From positions 1 through 34,032 of IMG/VR virus record IMGVR_UViG_3300023180_000202: DNA of 34,032 bases; one strand, given 5' to 3'. Made by a program: the position numbers and the translations under genes. Below are positions 24,073 to 31,655 of the stretch, one piece after another. The notes beneath the pieces were generated by a model. It had not been told where the DNA came from. It saw only the letters and a list, made by a program, of their open reading frames with translations, and made no database searches. Every line of letters begins with the position of its first letter. The first letter of the stretch is position 1. The DNA is from a virus.

Positions 24073-24452
24073 TACGATAGATCCTTTAGTATTTGATGAA
24101 TTCTTTGCCTACTTACTCCGTACTCTTTTGCTATAAGAGATAAAGATTTACCACTTTGCCTGTCTTGGAGAATTTGAGCATTTCTTTCAGATAGTCGATC
24201 TCTGGACTTTGGTCCGGGCCTAACCGGACCCCAGCTCCATGTCGGAACTTGCTCTAGAAGTAACACCCGATCTGATAGCAACTTATTTTCTCTATACCGT
24301 GTCCGCATGTAGCTTACCCAACTTCCCAAGTTTACCTCTGACCCATCGTCAAGAAACTCAACATGGTTTGTTGGAACCAATGCATCCCCGTACCTTTTTT
24401 GGTACTGTTTCAGCAGGGCGTAGTGGGTATTCCATCTTGCCTCGTGCTTCAT
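24072..24452 (-). CDS. Helicase-associated domain plus sigma-4-like HTH protein (126 aa)
   Basis: Two DNA-binding modules. Residues ~5-75 match a helicase-associated (HA) domain: RWNTHYALLKQYQKRYGDALVP, then LGSWVSYMRTRYRENKLLSDRVLLLEQ, closing TWSWG. Residues ~85-126 form a helix-turn-helix like sigma-70 region 4 (SERNAQILQDRQSGKSLSLI, AKEYGVSRQRIHQILKDL). There is no helicase or core sigma domain. It may act as a transcription regulator or an anti-host factor that binds promoter DNA. ATG 24452 is leaderless with a strong promoter. It is the first gene of an operon with the membrane and DUF1599 genes. Confidence 0.8.
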   Translation of the reverse strand: MKHEARWNTHYALLKQYQKRYGDALVPTNHVEFLDDGSEVNLGSWVSYMRTRYRENKLLSDRVLLLEQVPTWSWGPVRPGPKSRDRLSERNAQILQDRQSGKSLSLIAKEYGVSRQRIHQILKDLS

Positions 24453-24487
24453 TCTACTATTCTAGTCGGGCGTAGAATTCCCGTCAA
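24453..24487 (-). promoter_or_regulatory. Leaderless promoter for the HA/HTH operon
   Basis: On the minus strand TTGACG (24487-24482), 17-base spacer, TAGAAT (24464-24459), 6 bases, ATG at 24452. The -35 context GGCTTGACG shares GCTTGAC with promoters at 3125-3130 and 13066-13071. The -35 box lies immediately after the preceding gene's stop (24495). Confidence 0.82.
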
Positions 24488-24494
24488 GCCGATC

Positions 24495-24857
24495 TTATAA
24501 TATTTGCGAATGCTCTATCTCGGCTGACATAGATCGAAGTTTGTCAACCACTTCAGTCTCGCTTACGCTTCTTGACCATTCGACTATATCTTGCTGTACC
24601 TCAAGCTCAATAGCGTCCCAGCACAATATAAATCTAGGTACATATGGACCGGGCACGGCTTCAAGAAGATCTTGGAAATCGTCAGAAGCATCACTCTGCT
24701 TTGCGCCGCAGAGCATGGCTAGAGCGAAGGCTAGAGAGACCTTACCATCTGGCTCTTTGGGAAATACAGATGAAATTCCAGCTACTTTTACAAAGTCAGC
24801 CAAGTGCCTTAGATCAACGAATACTTTCCTATGATGGAGTTCGCTTAGGCTCGGCAT
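24495..24857 (-). CDS. Hypothetical protein (120 aa)
   Basis: Unknown; 120 residues, mostly helical, acidic. Segments KVFVDLRHLADFVKVAGISSVFPKEPDGKVSLAFALAML and LQDIVEWSRSVSETEVVDKLRSMSAEIEHS give no family match I trust. No membrane span or metal motif. The ATG 24857 lies 5 bases after a TATACT (24868-24863), so it may also be leaderless, but the -35 is poor. It stands between the ribonucleotide reductase terminator and the HA/HTH operon promoter. Confidence 0.6.
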   Translation of the reverse strand: MPSLSELHHRKVFVDLRHLADFVKVAGISSVFPKEPDGKVSLAFALAMLCGAKQSDASDDFQDLLEAVPGPYVPRFILCWDAIELEVQQDIVEWSRSVSETEVVDKLRSMSAEIEHSQIL

Positions 24858-24880
24858 ATCTTAGTATACAAGGATTCTGT

Positions 24881-24916
24881 AAAAATTGAGTGGGGCCCGG
24901 CACTCCCGGACCCCAC
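24881..24916 (-). terminator. Rho-independent terminator downstream of the reductase gene
   Basis: 11-bp stem (24890-24900 with 24906-24916) with one U-G pair on the minus strand, five-base loop, followed by TCAATTTTT. It closes the reductase message and the structured RNA stretch between it and the gene. Confidence 0.85.
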
Positions 24917-25057
24917 CCAGATACCTGATTGTTTTATCAGCCACCGGCCCTTTGGCCGATACCTACAATCTTCCTCCTTCGGGGTTAGTCCTGCCGGTAC
25001 AAGTAATACCTTAACCCCTAAGTTTGCGACGCAGCGAAACTTGTTGTGCTATAATGC
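24917..25057 (-). ncRNA. Structured 3' region of the reductase message, candidate small RNA
   Basis: About 140 bases with no open frame, between the reductase stop and the terminator. On the minus strand several stems stand in a row: AAGTTT...AAACTT; GGGGTTA paired with TAACCCC (24982-24988 and 25013-25019) enclosing GGTA...TACC; CGGCC-N4-GGCCG; and CTGAT-N6-ATCAG. A 7-base repeat AGGTATC occurs twice. It may be a processed 3'UTR small RNA or only a folded trailer. No tRNA or cobalamin-riboswitch consensus was found. Confidence 0.4.
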
Positions 25058-27013
25058 TTACCTGATTGGGCAGGCCCCAGTCACGCACTCAGCATCGAAA
25101 TCGTCGTCGCTCATGAGGGTTGAGCCACTCAGACGCTCTCCCAGACGCTGGGTCTTTGAGAGCATGTCCTCGTACTCTTCCTCTGATATCTCACCCATTG
25201 GGGCCTGATCGAAGCCGTGCTCGCTGTGTAGCAGGAAGCTTACTGACTTCATCTCTGCCCAATGCTCGGCAAGGTACGCCTTGATATCCTCAAGCTCTTC
25301 CATACGGTAGTAGACAGTAACCGAAATGGAGTTGTCTGCCCATACCTTCTGGAGCTTGCGAACGAGGTCCATCTGCTCAATGGCAGACATATCCTCAGCA
25401 AGAATGGTACCCTCTGGGAATGCACATGGGAACTCAACAACCACGGTCCTGTGATCTTCTGAACCGTCGAAGTTGCGGAGCGGCTCCACGTGATAGCCCT
25501 TGCCCTTGCAGTAATCAACAAGAACATCGTGAGCGGACATTCTCATCCGCTTTACGAAGTACTGGCTGAAACCGGGGTGAACGCCGGGCGTTACGCCGGG
25601 GAGCAGGCTGAGTGTGCCCGAGGGCTTGATCGTCGTGAGACGAACTGACTCTGGCCAGTTGTGCTTCTCGGACCACTCGGCGTCAAGCTTGCGAAGCTCT
25701 ACGTAAGCCTCGTCAAGCCAATCAACCTTGTCCATTGCCTGCGCAACTCCGGTAACACCAAGACCCAGCCTCATGTTTGCTGAAGTAATCTTGTCAGATG
25801 TTGGGTCTAGGTATGAGAGGGCTGCTACAGCCTTCTGAACCTTGTAGAGAAGCTGAACAACGTCGATCAGCTCTTCCTTGGACTCAATCATCGGCAGATA
25901 TACCTCAGAAAGGTTGCAGGACTCTCGGTGCGCCAAGGGAATCTCAGCGCACGGATTTACTCCAACGATTGTTGGGTCTGGGCGATGCTCGCCGGTGCGA
26001 CCAAACTCACGGGATGCCTCAAGGTTGAAGAAACCGTATGGCTCTCCGTTGCCTTTGTACCCCTCCCACACCATTTCTGGCATGTTCTTCATCTGCTCGG
26101 CGTTGACAAATACCGTATTGTTCGACATGGCACGCTCAATTGGGATGTTGCCCAAGTCCCAGCGCTTAGCCATGAGGTAGCCCTCGTCATCGATGGAACC
26201 GACCGCAATCTCGGCGCTTCTGCGAACATTACCAGCAACCACAATGGAGCCAATGATGTTCATGCAGTCAAGAACCTCAACTGAAGTCATCTCGCGACCA
26301 ACGGCACCGTCAAGAACCTTACAGATCTTTTCGACACCCTCAATGAGAATCTCTGGGCCGGAGGCAGTACCACCAAATGTCTTGATTGGGGTCCCAGCCT
26401 TCCGGACCAGATGCGTGGCGTAGCGCATGACGTTTGACTTATTGTCATCGCCAAGGTAGCACTCAAAAACTCGTCTGATGAGTTCACCCCAGCCCTCGCG
26501 CTTGTCTGGGACTATGTAGTCTGAGTCGTCTGCGTCGATGTGCTCAACCCAAGCTGGTCGGACTACGCCAAGACGCTCTGGCTTGTCACATGAGAAGCCA
26601 ACGCCGCCACCAAGCATGAGTCGCTCAACGGCCCAAGAGAAATCTGATGGCTGATTAATGTCAACAAACCAGCAGTTTACGAGGCTGTCGCCGCCAAGAC
26701 GCTTGTTGTTAGGAGTGCCTAACTGCCACAACATTCGACCAGCGACATTGCCCTTGAGGTTGAAGATGTAATCATATAGACGGTGGGCCTCTTCTTCGGA
26801 AAGATCGGCACCAATGTCCTGAGCGCCATTGACGACCCGCTGGACCGTCTCGTGCCACTCCTCGGTTCGGATTACATTGTCGTTGTCATCGAAAAATGGA
26901 CGAGCGTAAGTGCGCTTGTACGTAACGTACCCTAGGCCGTTGAAGCCCCACGGGGGCATCTTATCTGCGTATGAGGCAGCCGTCTCGTCACTGATTCGTG
27001 GCATGTTTTCCAT
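25058..27013 (-). CDS. nrdJ: Class II (adenosylcobalamin-dependent) ribonucleotide reductase
   Basis: Makes deoxynucleotides from ribonucleotides using vitamin B12 coenzyme. It resembles the monomeric RTPR-type enzyme of Lactobacillus leichmannii: C114 in LVNC, NPCAEIPL with N353, radical cysteine C355 and E357, then C366 exactly 11 residues later, and a C-terminal redox pair CVTGAC (C643, C648). All catalytic positions are present. At 651 residues it is somewhat shorter than the ~740 of L. leichmannii. ATG 27013 follows AAGGAG at 10 bases. It has its own promoter and a ~126-base structured leader. It supplies dNTPs independently of oxygen, provided the host has B12. It lies between capsid and connector genes, away from polA. 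Confidence 0.95.
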   Translation of the reverse strand: MENMPRISDETAASYADKMPPWGFNGLGYVTYKRTYARPFFDDNDNVIRTEEWHETVQRVVNGAQDIGADLSEEEAHRLYDYIFNLKGNVAGRMLWQLGTPNNKRLGGDSLVNCWFVDINQPSDFSWAVERLMLGGGVGFSCDKPERLGVVRPAWVEHIDADDSDYIVPDKREGWGELIRRVFECYLGDDNKSNVMRYATHLVRKAGTPIKTFGGTASGPEILIEGVEKICKVLDGAVGREMTSVEVLDCMNIIGSIVVAGNVRRSAEIAVGSIDDEGYLMAKRWDLGNIPIERAMSNNTVFVNAEQMKNMPEMVWEGYKGNGEPYGFFNLEASREFGRTGEHRPDPTIVGVNPCAEIPLAHRESCNLSEVYLPMIESKEELIDVVQLLYKVQKAVAALSYLDPTSDKITSANMRLGLGVTGVAQAMDKVDWLDEAYVELRKLDAEWSEKHNWPESVRLTTIKPSGTLSLLPGVTPGVHPGFSQYFVKRMRMSAHDVLVDYCKGKGYHVEPLRNFDGSEDHRTVVVEFPCAFPEGTILAEDMSAIEQMDLVRKLQKVWADNSISVTVYYRMEELEDIKAYLAEHWAEMKSVSFLLHSEHGFDQAPMGEISEEEYEDMLSKTQRLGERLSGSTLMSDDDFDAECVTGACPIR

Positions 27014-27036
27014 TTGCTTTCTTCTCCTTGCGTCTA

Positions 27037-27056
27037 AGCGGCGAAGCGTGTCCGCT
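27037..27056 (-). promoter_or_regulatory. Leader hairpin next to the reductase ribosome site
   Basis: AGCGG paired with CCGCT around a 10-base loop, ending about 8 bases before the AAGGAG ribosome site on the minus strand. Possible translational control together with the larger upstream hairpin. Small stem, moderate support. Confidence 0.35.
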
Positions 27057-27084
27057 GGTTTATTGGGGATTTACGTATTCTATG

Positions 27085-27116
27085 GAAGACCACAACTATA
27101 AAGTTGTTAAGTCTTC
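27085..27116 (-). promoter_or_regulatory. Large hairpin in the reductase 5' leader
   Basis: On the minus strand GAAGAC pairs with GTCTTC and, inside, ACAACT pairs with AGTTGT around a TTAT loop; the two stems are joined by a small internal loop (TTA opposite G). Twelve base pairs in total. It has no T-run, so it is not a terminator. A regulatory leader element or RNA-stability stem is likely. It does not fit a cobalamin riboswitch, which is much longer. Confidence 0.55.
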
Positions 27117-27145
27117 TTGAGATCACAATTATTTCGTGTGACTTG

Positions 27146-27174
27146 AGTATACCTGAGTACACTCCGGAAATCAA
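27146..27174 (-). promoter_or_regulatory. Sigma-70-type promoter of the reductase gene
   Basis: On the minus strand TTGATT (27174-27169), 17-base spacer, TATACT (27151-27146). The spacer contains GAGT-N2-ACTC, an operator-like dyad. The -35 overlaps the stop codon of the upstream gene. Transcription would start near 27139, leaving a ~126-base leader. Confidence 0.8.
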
Positions 27175-27902
27175 CTCGTGATTTCAGAAAGCCTGTAAGC
27201 TTCGTCGTGGTTGCCAGAAAAGACTAGAAAAAATCCTGCCGCTGGTACCTTTAGTCTGACGTATGAAATCCCTTTGCTGCTAACTGTCGTAGTGAGTAGT
27301 TTAGTCTGCCCGAGTATATCTAGCAAGTCCATGAAGGCGATATCCGGTGTGAAACGTGGCTCAGAGTGAGATACGTATGCATGGAGTTCATCTGTTCGTC
27401 GCTCCGTCGTGCCTGTAGCCAATATGCCACGCACGACGGCCACAGCATAGTCTTCCCAGTGACCATACAGCGAAAGAGATGGTAGCGTCTCATTGTTGAT
27501 ATAGTTGGCGTCGTTCATATTGCTGAGGGTTATGCTTGAGCTCAGCGTAAGATCGTAGTCATCATATAACAACGCCAGTGCTGGAGAGTGAGAACCAAGC
27601 TCAACCTGTTCGACAGTTTGCTGATCGCTGACGACGGTTAGCAGGAACATTTCGCTCCCCACGGCTAGGACGCGCTCTGCTTCCTCGAAAGTGTAATCAA
27701 AGTCGGAGTTGTTTAATATTGACTGTAGGGCAAGTATGAGATCAAGATCAATGCTTGATATGTTTCCACCGCAGCTTGTCAAGTATCGAATTAGGTAAAG
27801 TAGGCCCTGCGATGTCTTCTCTTCAATGTCTATCAACAGAGAGAAATCTTCTACGTCTATGGTTGAAACTATGGAATTGAACTGCTTCTCCAGATTGTCC
27901 AT
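27171..27902 (-). CDS. Hypothetical acidic protein (243 aa)
   Basis: Unknown. 243 residues, acidic, with an N-terminal helical part (EEKTSQGLLYLIRYLTSCGG, DLDLILALQSILN) and a beta-rich rest (GHWEDYAVAVVRGILATG, VSSKGISYVRLKVPAAGFFLVFSG). No known domain. ATG 27902 lies 5 bases after TATGAT with no ribosome site, so a leaderless start is possible, but there is no clear -35 box. It lies alone between the capsid terminator and the reductase promoter, a moron-like position. Confidence 0.65.
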   Translation of the reverse strand: MDNLEKQFNSIVSTIDVEDFSLLIDIEEKTSQGLLYLIRYLTSCGGNISSIDLDLILALQSILNNSDFDYTFEEAERVLAVGSEMFLLTVVSDQQTVEQVELGSHSPALALLYDDYDLTLSSSITLSNMNDANYINNETLPSLSLYGHWEDYAVAVVRGILATGTTERRTDELHAYVSHSEPRFTPDIAFMDLLDILGQTKLLTTTVSSKGISYVRLKVPAAGFFLVFSGNHDEAYRLSEITS

Positions 27903-27928
27903 ACTTTATCATAGCGTAAAACGGTAAG

Positions 27929-27954
27929 TGCCCCCGGCCTTAGCCGGGGGCACT
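27929..27954 (-). terminator. Terminator after the major capsid gene
   Basis: Perfect 11-bp GC-rich stem GTGCCCCCGGC / GCCGGGGGCAC with a four-base loop; on the minus strand it is followed by TTACCGTTTTA, an imperfect U-run. It lies about 38 bases downstream of the capsid stop and upstream of the 243-residue gene. Confidence 0.8.
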
Positions 27955-27991
27955 CGCCTAGTTGTCGTCTAGTTCAGACGACGCTGCTCTA

Positions 27992-29299
27992 TCAGGAAGG
28001 AGCGGCGTCGAAGGTGACCTTGACGAATGACTCAGGCCGCTTGACGGCGAGAGCGAGACGCTCTTCGGCCAGAACAACGATGGCGTTGCGGACGAAGAAG
28101 TCTGAATGCTGCTCTGAGACGCGGATCGAAGCTGACTCGCGGTCATAGAGCTGGGCACCGGTACCGAACGCACCGATGAGGGCGGTACCCTCAGCGATGG
28201 CGGGGGTGTCGATGACGGGGATCCGCCAGACGCGGGCGTCAGCGCCTGAAGCTACCGACATCGCAAGGAGGTATGTACCCTGCGAGTTCTTGGTGAGCTC
28301 AATGTCTTCCCAGTCTGATGGGTGGACAATGATGCCGGTTGGCTCGTAGTAGGCGAGGTACGCAAGCGTAGCAGCGCGGCGAAGGGCGTCAGCCTTTGTG
28401 TCGGCAACAGGTGATGTTGAACCTGATGACCATGAGTAGGTCTGGATGCCTGAGGTGTTGAGGATACCGTTGAGGTCCTCACCAGTGCCAGTACCTGAAA
28501 GGATCTGAGCGTCCTCCTGAAGGCGGAGGCCGTAAAGAAGCTCGTTGTCGATGATCGAACGGAGCTGTGGCTCGTCAGCGAGGACGTTCCGGTGGGCGGC
28601 TTCCCAGTGCGCAATGGTGCGGACGGGGGCCTGCTCACCAACGAAGGTCATCGTTGACTGTGGCTTGGCGCCGAACTGACCACCTGAGTACTCTGGGACT
28701 ACTGAAGCGTTGTTGCCGCTCCAGCCGCCGCCTGAGACGAAGCCGGTCTGACGGAAGTACTCAATGACAGCAGCAGTGGTGGTGCGAGCTGGGAACAGGT
28801 CGCGAACACGGCTACGACGCTGAGCGAGTGGGACAATGCCGTCACGCTCAATCCGACCGAACTCACCGGGGGTGCCGGTGGGGAGGCCTGAGTATACGTC
28901 CTTCTGCTCAAGTGACTTTGTGACGAATGGCGATTGCATTGTTGCGCCCGCACGGCCACCCTGAAGTGACTTGAACTCAGCTGAGTTGAGGAAAGCCTCA
29001 CCGATTGAACCGGCCCGAGCAACTTCGCGCTCAACACCAGCAGCAACCTCGGCGGCGACTGACTTGTACTCGGCCTCTGAGGACCATGCTGAAATGTCAC
29101 GGAGTGACTTCATGTCGTCAATGAGCCCCTTGAGCTCCTTGATCTCGGTCATGTTGGCTTGGAAAGCAGCCTTCTGACCATCTTCGGCAACGAGAGTGCT
29201 GCCATCCATCTTAATCGAATCAGCGATCTCCTGCTGCTCGGCCATCTTGGCCTTTAGAGCACCTTGGAGCTCGTTAAGTCGACCCTCATCAAAGCTCAT
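27992..29299 (-). CDS. HK97-type major capsid protein (435 aa)
   Basis: Phage_capsid family (HK97 fold). The N-terminal ~75 residues are a charged coiled coil (LQGALKAKMAEQQEIAD, TEIKELKGLIDDMKSL), typical of the delta scaffold domain. After a linker follow the mature domain features: GEFGRIERDGIVPLAQRRSRVRDLFP, the E-loop region with GGGWSGNNASVVPEYSGG, RTIAHWEAAHRNVLADEPQLRSIIDNELLYGL, GTGTGEDLNGIL, and the closing RNAIVVLAEERLALAVKRPESFVKVTF. The delta domain is probably removed by a protease encoded outside the window. AAGGAG precedes ATG 29299. The gene follows a 174-base gap and ends at a strong terminator. Confidence 0.95.
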   Translation of the reverse strand: MSFDEGRLNELQGALKAKMAEQQEIADSIKMDGSTLVAEDGQKAAFQANMTEIKELKGLIDDMKSLRDISAWSSEAEYKSVAAEVAAGVEREVARAGSIGEAFLNSAEFKSLQGGRAGATMQSPFVTKSLEQKDVYSGLPTGTPGEFGRIERDGIVPLAQRRSRVRDLFPARTTTAAVIEYFRQTGFVSGGGWSGNNASVVPEYSGGQFGAKPQSTMTFVGEQAPVRTIAHWEAAHRNVLADEPQLRSIIDNELLYGLRLQEDAQILSGTGTGEDLNGILNTSGIQTYSWSSGSTSPVADTKADALRRAATLAYLAYYEPTGIIVHPSDWEDIELTKNSQGTYLLAMSVASGADARVWRIPVIDTPAIAEGTALIGAFGTGAQLYDRESASIRVSEQHSDFFVRNAIVVLAEERLALAVKRPESFVKVTFDAAPS

Positions 29300-29473
29300 G
29301 TTTTGCTTCTCCTTAAGTTGTTGAACATATGCTGTAATGACAGGCGACTTAAAATTGGGATCGCCACCAGTCGATATCTATACTAACAACAATGTAAAGC
29401 AAATGACATGAACTACAGGGTATTATTTCATTAAACTCAGAAATTTTTACACCTGTGTATATACCGAGTAATA
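29300..29473 (-). promoter_or_regulatory. Upstream region of the capsid gene
   Basis: 174 bases without a gene. It contains an operator-like repeat TACAC-N2-GTGTA (~29446-29458), TTTACA and TAGTATAGAT boxes with poor spacing, and a leader stem GGCGA...TCGCC close to the ribosome site. No convincing -35/-10 pair, although a strong promoter would be expected in front of a capsid gene. Confidence 0.3.
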
Positions 29474-29722
29474 CTACCCAGTTATTTCGTGCTTAGCCAG
29501 AATGCACCGTTTTAGAACTGCGATTGCGTTAGAGAAGCATCCGCTATATGGATCGTAAGATGCCGCTAAGACAATGTAGTCTTCGTCTTCACTTACAACG
29601 TACCCAGAACTATTGATTAACCGAGCTGGTATATCTACTCCAGTCTCTGTCCAATCGTCCTCCATTGAGAAAGAGTCTATCCACACCACTTGCGCAATTG
29701 GCGGCACGCTTTCCACGATCAC
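29474..29722 (-). CDS. Small phage protein (82 aa), unknown
   Basis: 82 residues, acidic, with QVVWIDSFSMEDDWTE at ~11-26, then SSGYVVSEDEDYIVLAASYD and AVLKRCILA. This shape (W-x-D-A/S, a short beta region, S-x-G-Y-x-V and a final I-x-x-x-x-I) recurs in small phage proteins coded between portal/protease and capsid genes, whose function is unknown. The GTG start at 29722 overlaps the previous stop as GTGA, so they are coupled. Confidence 0.65.
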   Translation of the reverse strand: MIVESVPPIAQVVWIDSFSMEDDWTETGVDIPARLINSSGYVVSEDEDYIVLAASYDPYSGCFSNAIAVLKRCILAKHEITG

Positions 29723-31005
29723 CCCTTCTTCTTTGAGCTTCGCTTGTGGCCTGAAGGGAGTAAGTCGTTGTCAGTTGTGTACTTGGGATTCTTTGGCGTG
29801 CCAGAAGAAACCAAGTGTAGGAAAGCGTTGACTCTGCCCATGGCCCACTGTTGCCTACCCATGTTGGGTCGGTGCGTTTGAGAGAATGCGCCAGCGCCAC
29901 GACGCCACACTGCCTTGAGCGTGGGTGTGGAAACCATTAAGTTTGGCTTGTTTCTCTTCTTCATCCGCTTATTGTGCTTTTTGACTTTTTCGGCAAGAGA
30001 AGCCTCAATAGCCGGGCTTAGCTTTATCTTGTTTTTTGAGCCAGAAGCTGATCCCGGCTTATTTGTGGAAGATCCGCTAATTCGCTCTGAGGGCTTAGCG
30101 GGAGTCTTTGGACCCAGATCTTTCTTTATCTCAATTTCGACAAACGCTTCCTTCTTTGCGCCCTCTACTCTCTCTACGATATCTTTGGCCCAAGTATATC
30201 CGGCGTCACCGCCCCACAGGGCATGAGCAATTCTCCCGTTGCTTGGGTAGCCAGCCTCGCCCTTTCTAAAGCCCGACGCCTTTGAGTCGCTCTGGTGGCG
30301 ATCAAAGAAAGCTTTCATTCGCTTGACGGTCTTGTACGGTAGCTGCCTTCCATTGACAATATCTCTAGCACGGGCTATTCCCACAGCGGTTCCGCCACGG
30401 CCAAACTCCTTGCGCCAGTCTAGTCCACGCTTGGCATCAGCAATCATGCCCTTCGTGGGCGTAAAGCTATCTGAAGCATTAGCGGACTTTGCTGAAACCA
30501 GACCACCGCCGTCAATAGTCTCAATGCCACGAACACCACGCTCTCTAAGCTTCTCCCAGTCCTTGTCCTTAGCGAACCGCTTTCTGTTAGACTCTGATCG
30601 TCTTAGTGCTTGAGAACCACCAACATTGGCATGGGCCTTTGCGGCGTTGTACTCTTCTGGTGTGTTGCACGGCGCCCAGACGCCCTGACGTACCATGTGT
30701 GCCCCATTGCAACCAAGCCGCTTTCCCTGCGTCTCTGCTTCTTTTCTGCTGTTGAAGCTGTCCTTTGGCTTATCGGACTTATACTCAAGCCCCTTGACCT
30801 TGCGCTTCTTCTCTTCTTGGCGCTTCTTCCACTCTCTAAATGCTGGATTTCCCATTCTGATTAGACGGCGTAAATCATCATCTGACTCGCACGGCCCCCA
30901 TCCGTTCTCTTTCTTGTGGGCACCAGAACAACCGAGAATACGAGAAAGCTGCTTAGCCATCTTCTCCGTCGGTACAGTTTGTTCAGCTAGTGGATCCTTG
31001 GCCAT
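29719..31005 (-). CDS. Multidomain hypothetical: duplicated Cys motif plus two conserved phage modules (428 aa)
   Basis: Unknown but highly structured. A repeated element LGCxGAH...W.PC occurs at 24-39 (C26, C39) and 97-113 (C99, C113). Residues ~182-275 form a conserved phage block (GGTAVGIARARDIVNGRQLP, MKAFFDRHQSD, PSNGRIAHALWGGDAGYTWA). The C-terminus (~358-420) forms another (LKAVWRRGAGAFSQTHRP, QQWAMGRVNAFLHLV, TDNDLLPSGH), similar in pattern to a DUF found in phages (possibly DUF5824). The intervening region is Lys-rich. It stands just upstream of the capsid gene, where protease or scaffold genes usually lie, but no protease triad is visible. RBS AAAGGA before ATG 31005. Confidence 0.7.
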   Translation of the reverse strand: MAKDPLAEQTVPTEKMAKQLSRILGCSGAHKKENGWGPCESDDDLRRLIRMGNPAFREWKKRQEEKKRKVKGLEYKSDKPKDSFNSRKEAETQGKRLGCNGAHMVRQGVWAPCNTPEEYNAAKAHANVGGSQALRRSESNRKRFAKDKDWEKLRERGVRGIETIDGGGLVSAKSANASDSFTPTKGMIADAKRGLDWRKEFGRGGTAVGIARARDIVNGRQLPYKTVKRMKAFFDRHQSDSKASGFRKGEAGYPSNGRIAHALWGGDAGYTWAKDIVERVEGAKKEAFVEIEIKKDLGPKTPAKPSERISGSSTNKPGSASGSKNKIKLSPAIEASLAEKVKKHNKRMKKRNKPNLMVSTPTLKAVWRRGAGAFSQTHRPNMGRQQWAMGRVNAFLHLVSSGTPKNPKYTTDNDLLPSGHKRSSKKKG

Positions 31006-31015
31006 ATCTATTCCT

Positions 31016-31645
31016 TTACGAATCGGTCAACTCTATTAGTTTATCAATTGTGGAGGGGTCTCCAGATTCTTCAAAGCCCTTTAGTATGGAAAAAGCAGAG
31101 AATAAAAACTGATCGTCAAACGTATCAACAGCATAGTCGCCACTGCTGGTTAGTGACTTGCCCCAAAGCTTAGCAATCGAATGCATAAGTGCGTCAAGTT
31201 TTTCTCTGTTCATGGGGAATGTCAAAATAAACGTGACCACATCTTCTTTGGACATTGAGGAGAACTGGGTCTGCCTGAGCCTCTGCTTGGTGTTGTAGGT
31301 GTCAACAGCGTCCACAAAGTCCTTGTATTTCTTCTCGTCCACCTTGTGCTGCTTGTGGTTTTGTCCAAATACCGCAGCAATGGTGGTAATGGGCATAGAC
31401 TCAAGCTCTGCCTGCGTTGGGGAGTATCCAGCCTGCATACGCAGCACCTCTTTGTCGATAGGATCTCTCATCTTCTTTATTTCTGTTGGGGACGCTGAAG
31501 GCCTCTGAATAATAGATGACATATTTCTTCTGGCTAGGTACATGAGGAACGTGGCATCGGCTTCGTTCGGCTTTAGGTACGTAAAGACAGCAGGCCTTCC
31601 CGGCTCTGACTTTATTGCCACTCTGTCGTTGTAGATGTAATACAT
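31016..31645 (-). CDS. Hypothetical protein (209 aa)
   Basis: Unknown. 209 residues, mostly helical, mixed charge, no membrane span. Segments include YIYNDRVAIKSEPGRPAVFTYLKP at the start and FPMNREKLDALMHSIAKLWG near the end. The frame is open to 31687, but that part lies in the upstream gene; ATG 31645 has AAAGGAAAG immediately before it and follows the stop by 10 bases, so it is the better start. It stands 10 bases upstream of the 428-residue gene, in one operon. Confidence 0.65.
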   Translation of the reverse strand: MYYIYNDRVAIKSEPGRPAVFTYLKPNEADATFLMYLARRNMSSIIQRPSASPTEIKKMRDPIDKEVLRMQAGYSPTQAELESMPITTIAAVFGQNHKQHKVDEKKYKDFVDAVDTYNTKQRLRQTQFSSMSKEDVVTFILTFPMNREKLDALMHSIAKLWGKSLTSSGDYAVDTFDDQFLFSAFSILKGFEESGDPSTIDKLIELTDS

Positions 31646-31655
31646 TGTCTTTCCT

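Noticed and set aside
25050-25055. TATAAT on the plus strand
   Set aside because: No -35 at the right distance and no plus-strand gene follows; could only be an antisense promoter, for which there is no other support.
24917-25057. tRNA gene in the structured gap
   Set aside because: The 7-bp stem encloses only 24 bases and no T-loop consensus is present.
24917-27174. Cobalamin riboswitch near the B12-dependent reductase
   Set aside because: I found no B12 box consensus in the leader or in the region after the gene, and the leader is too short for the class.
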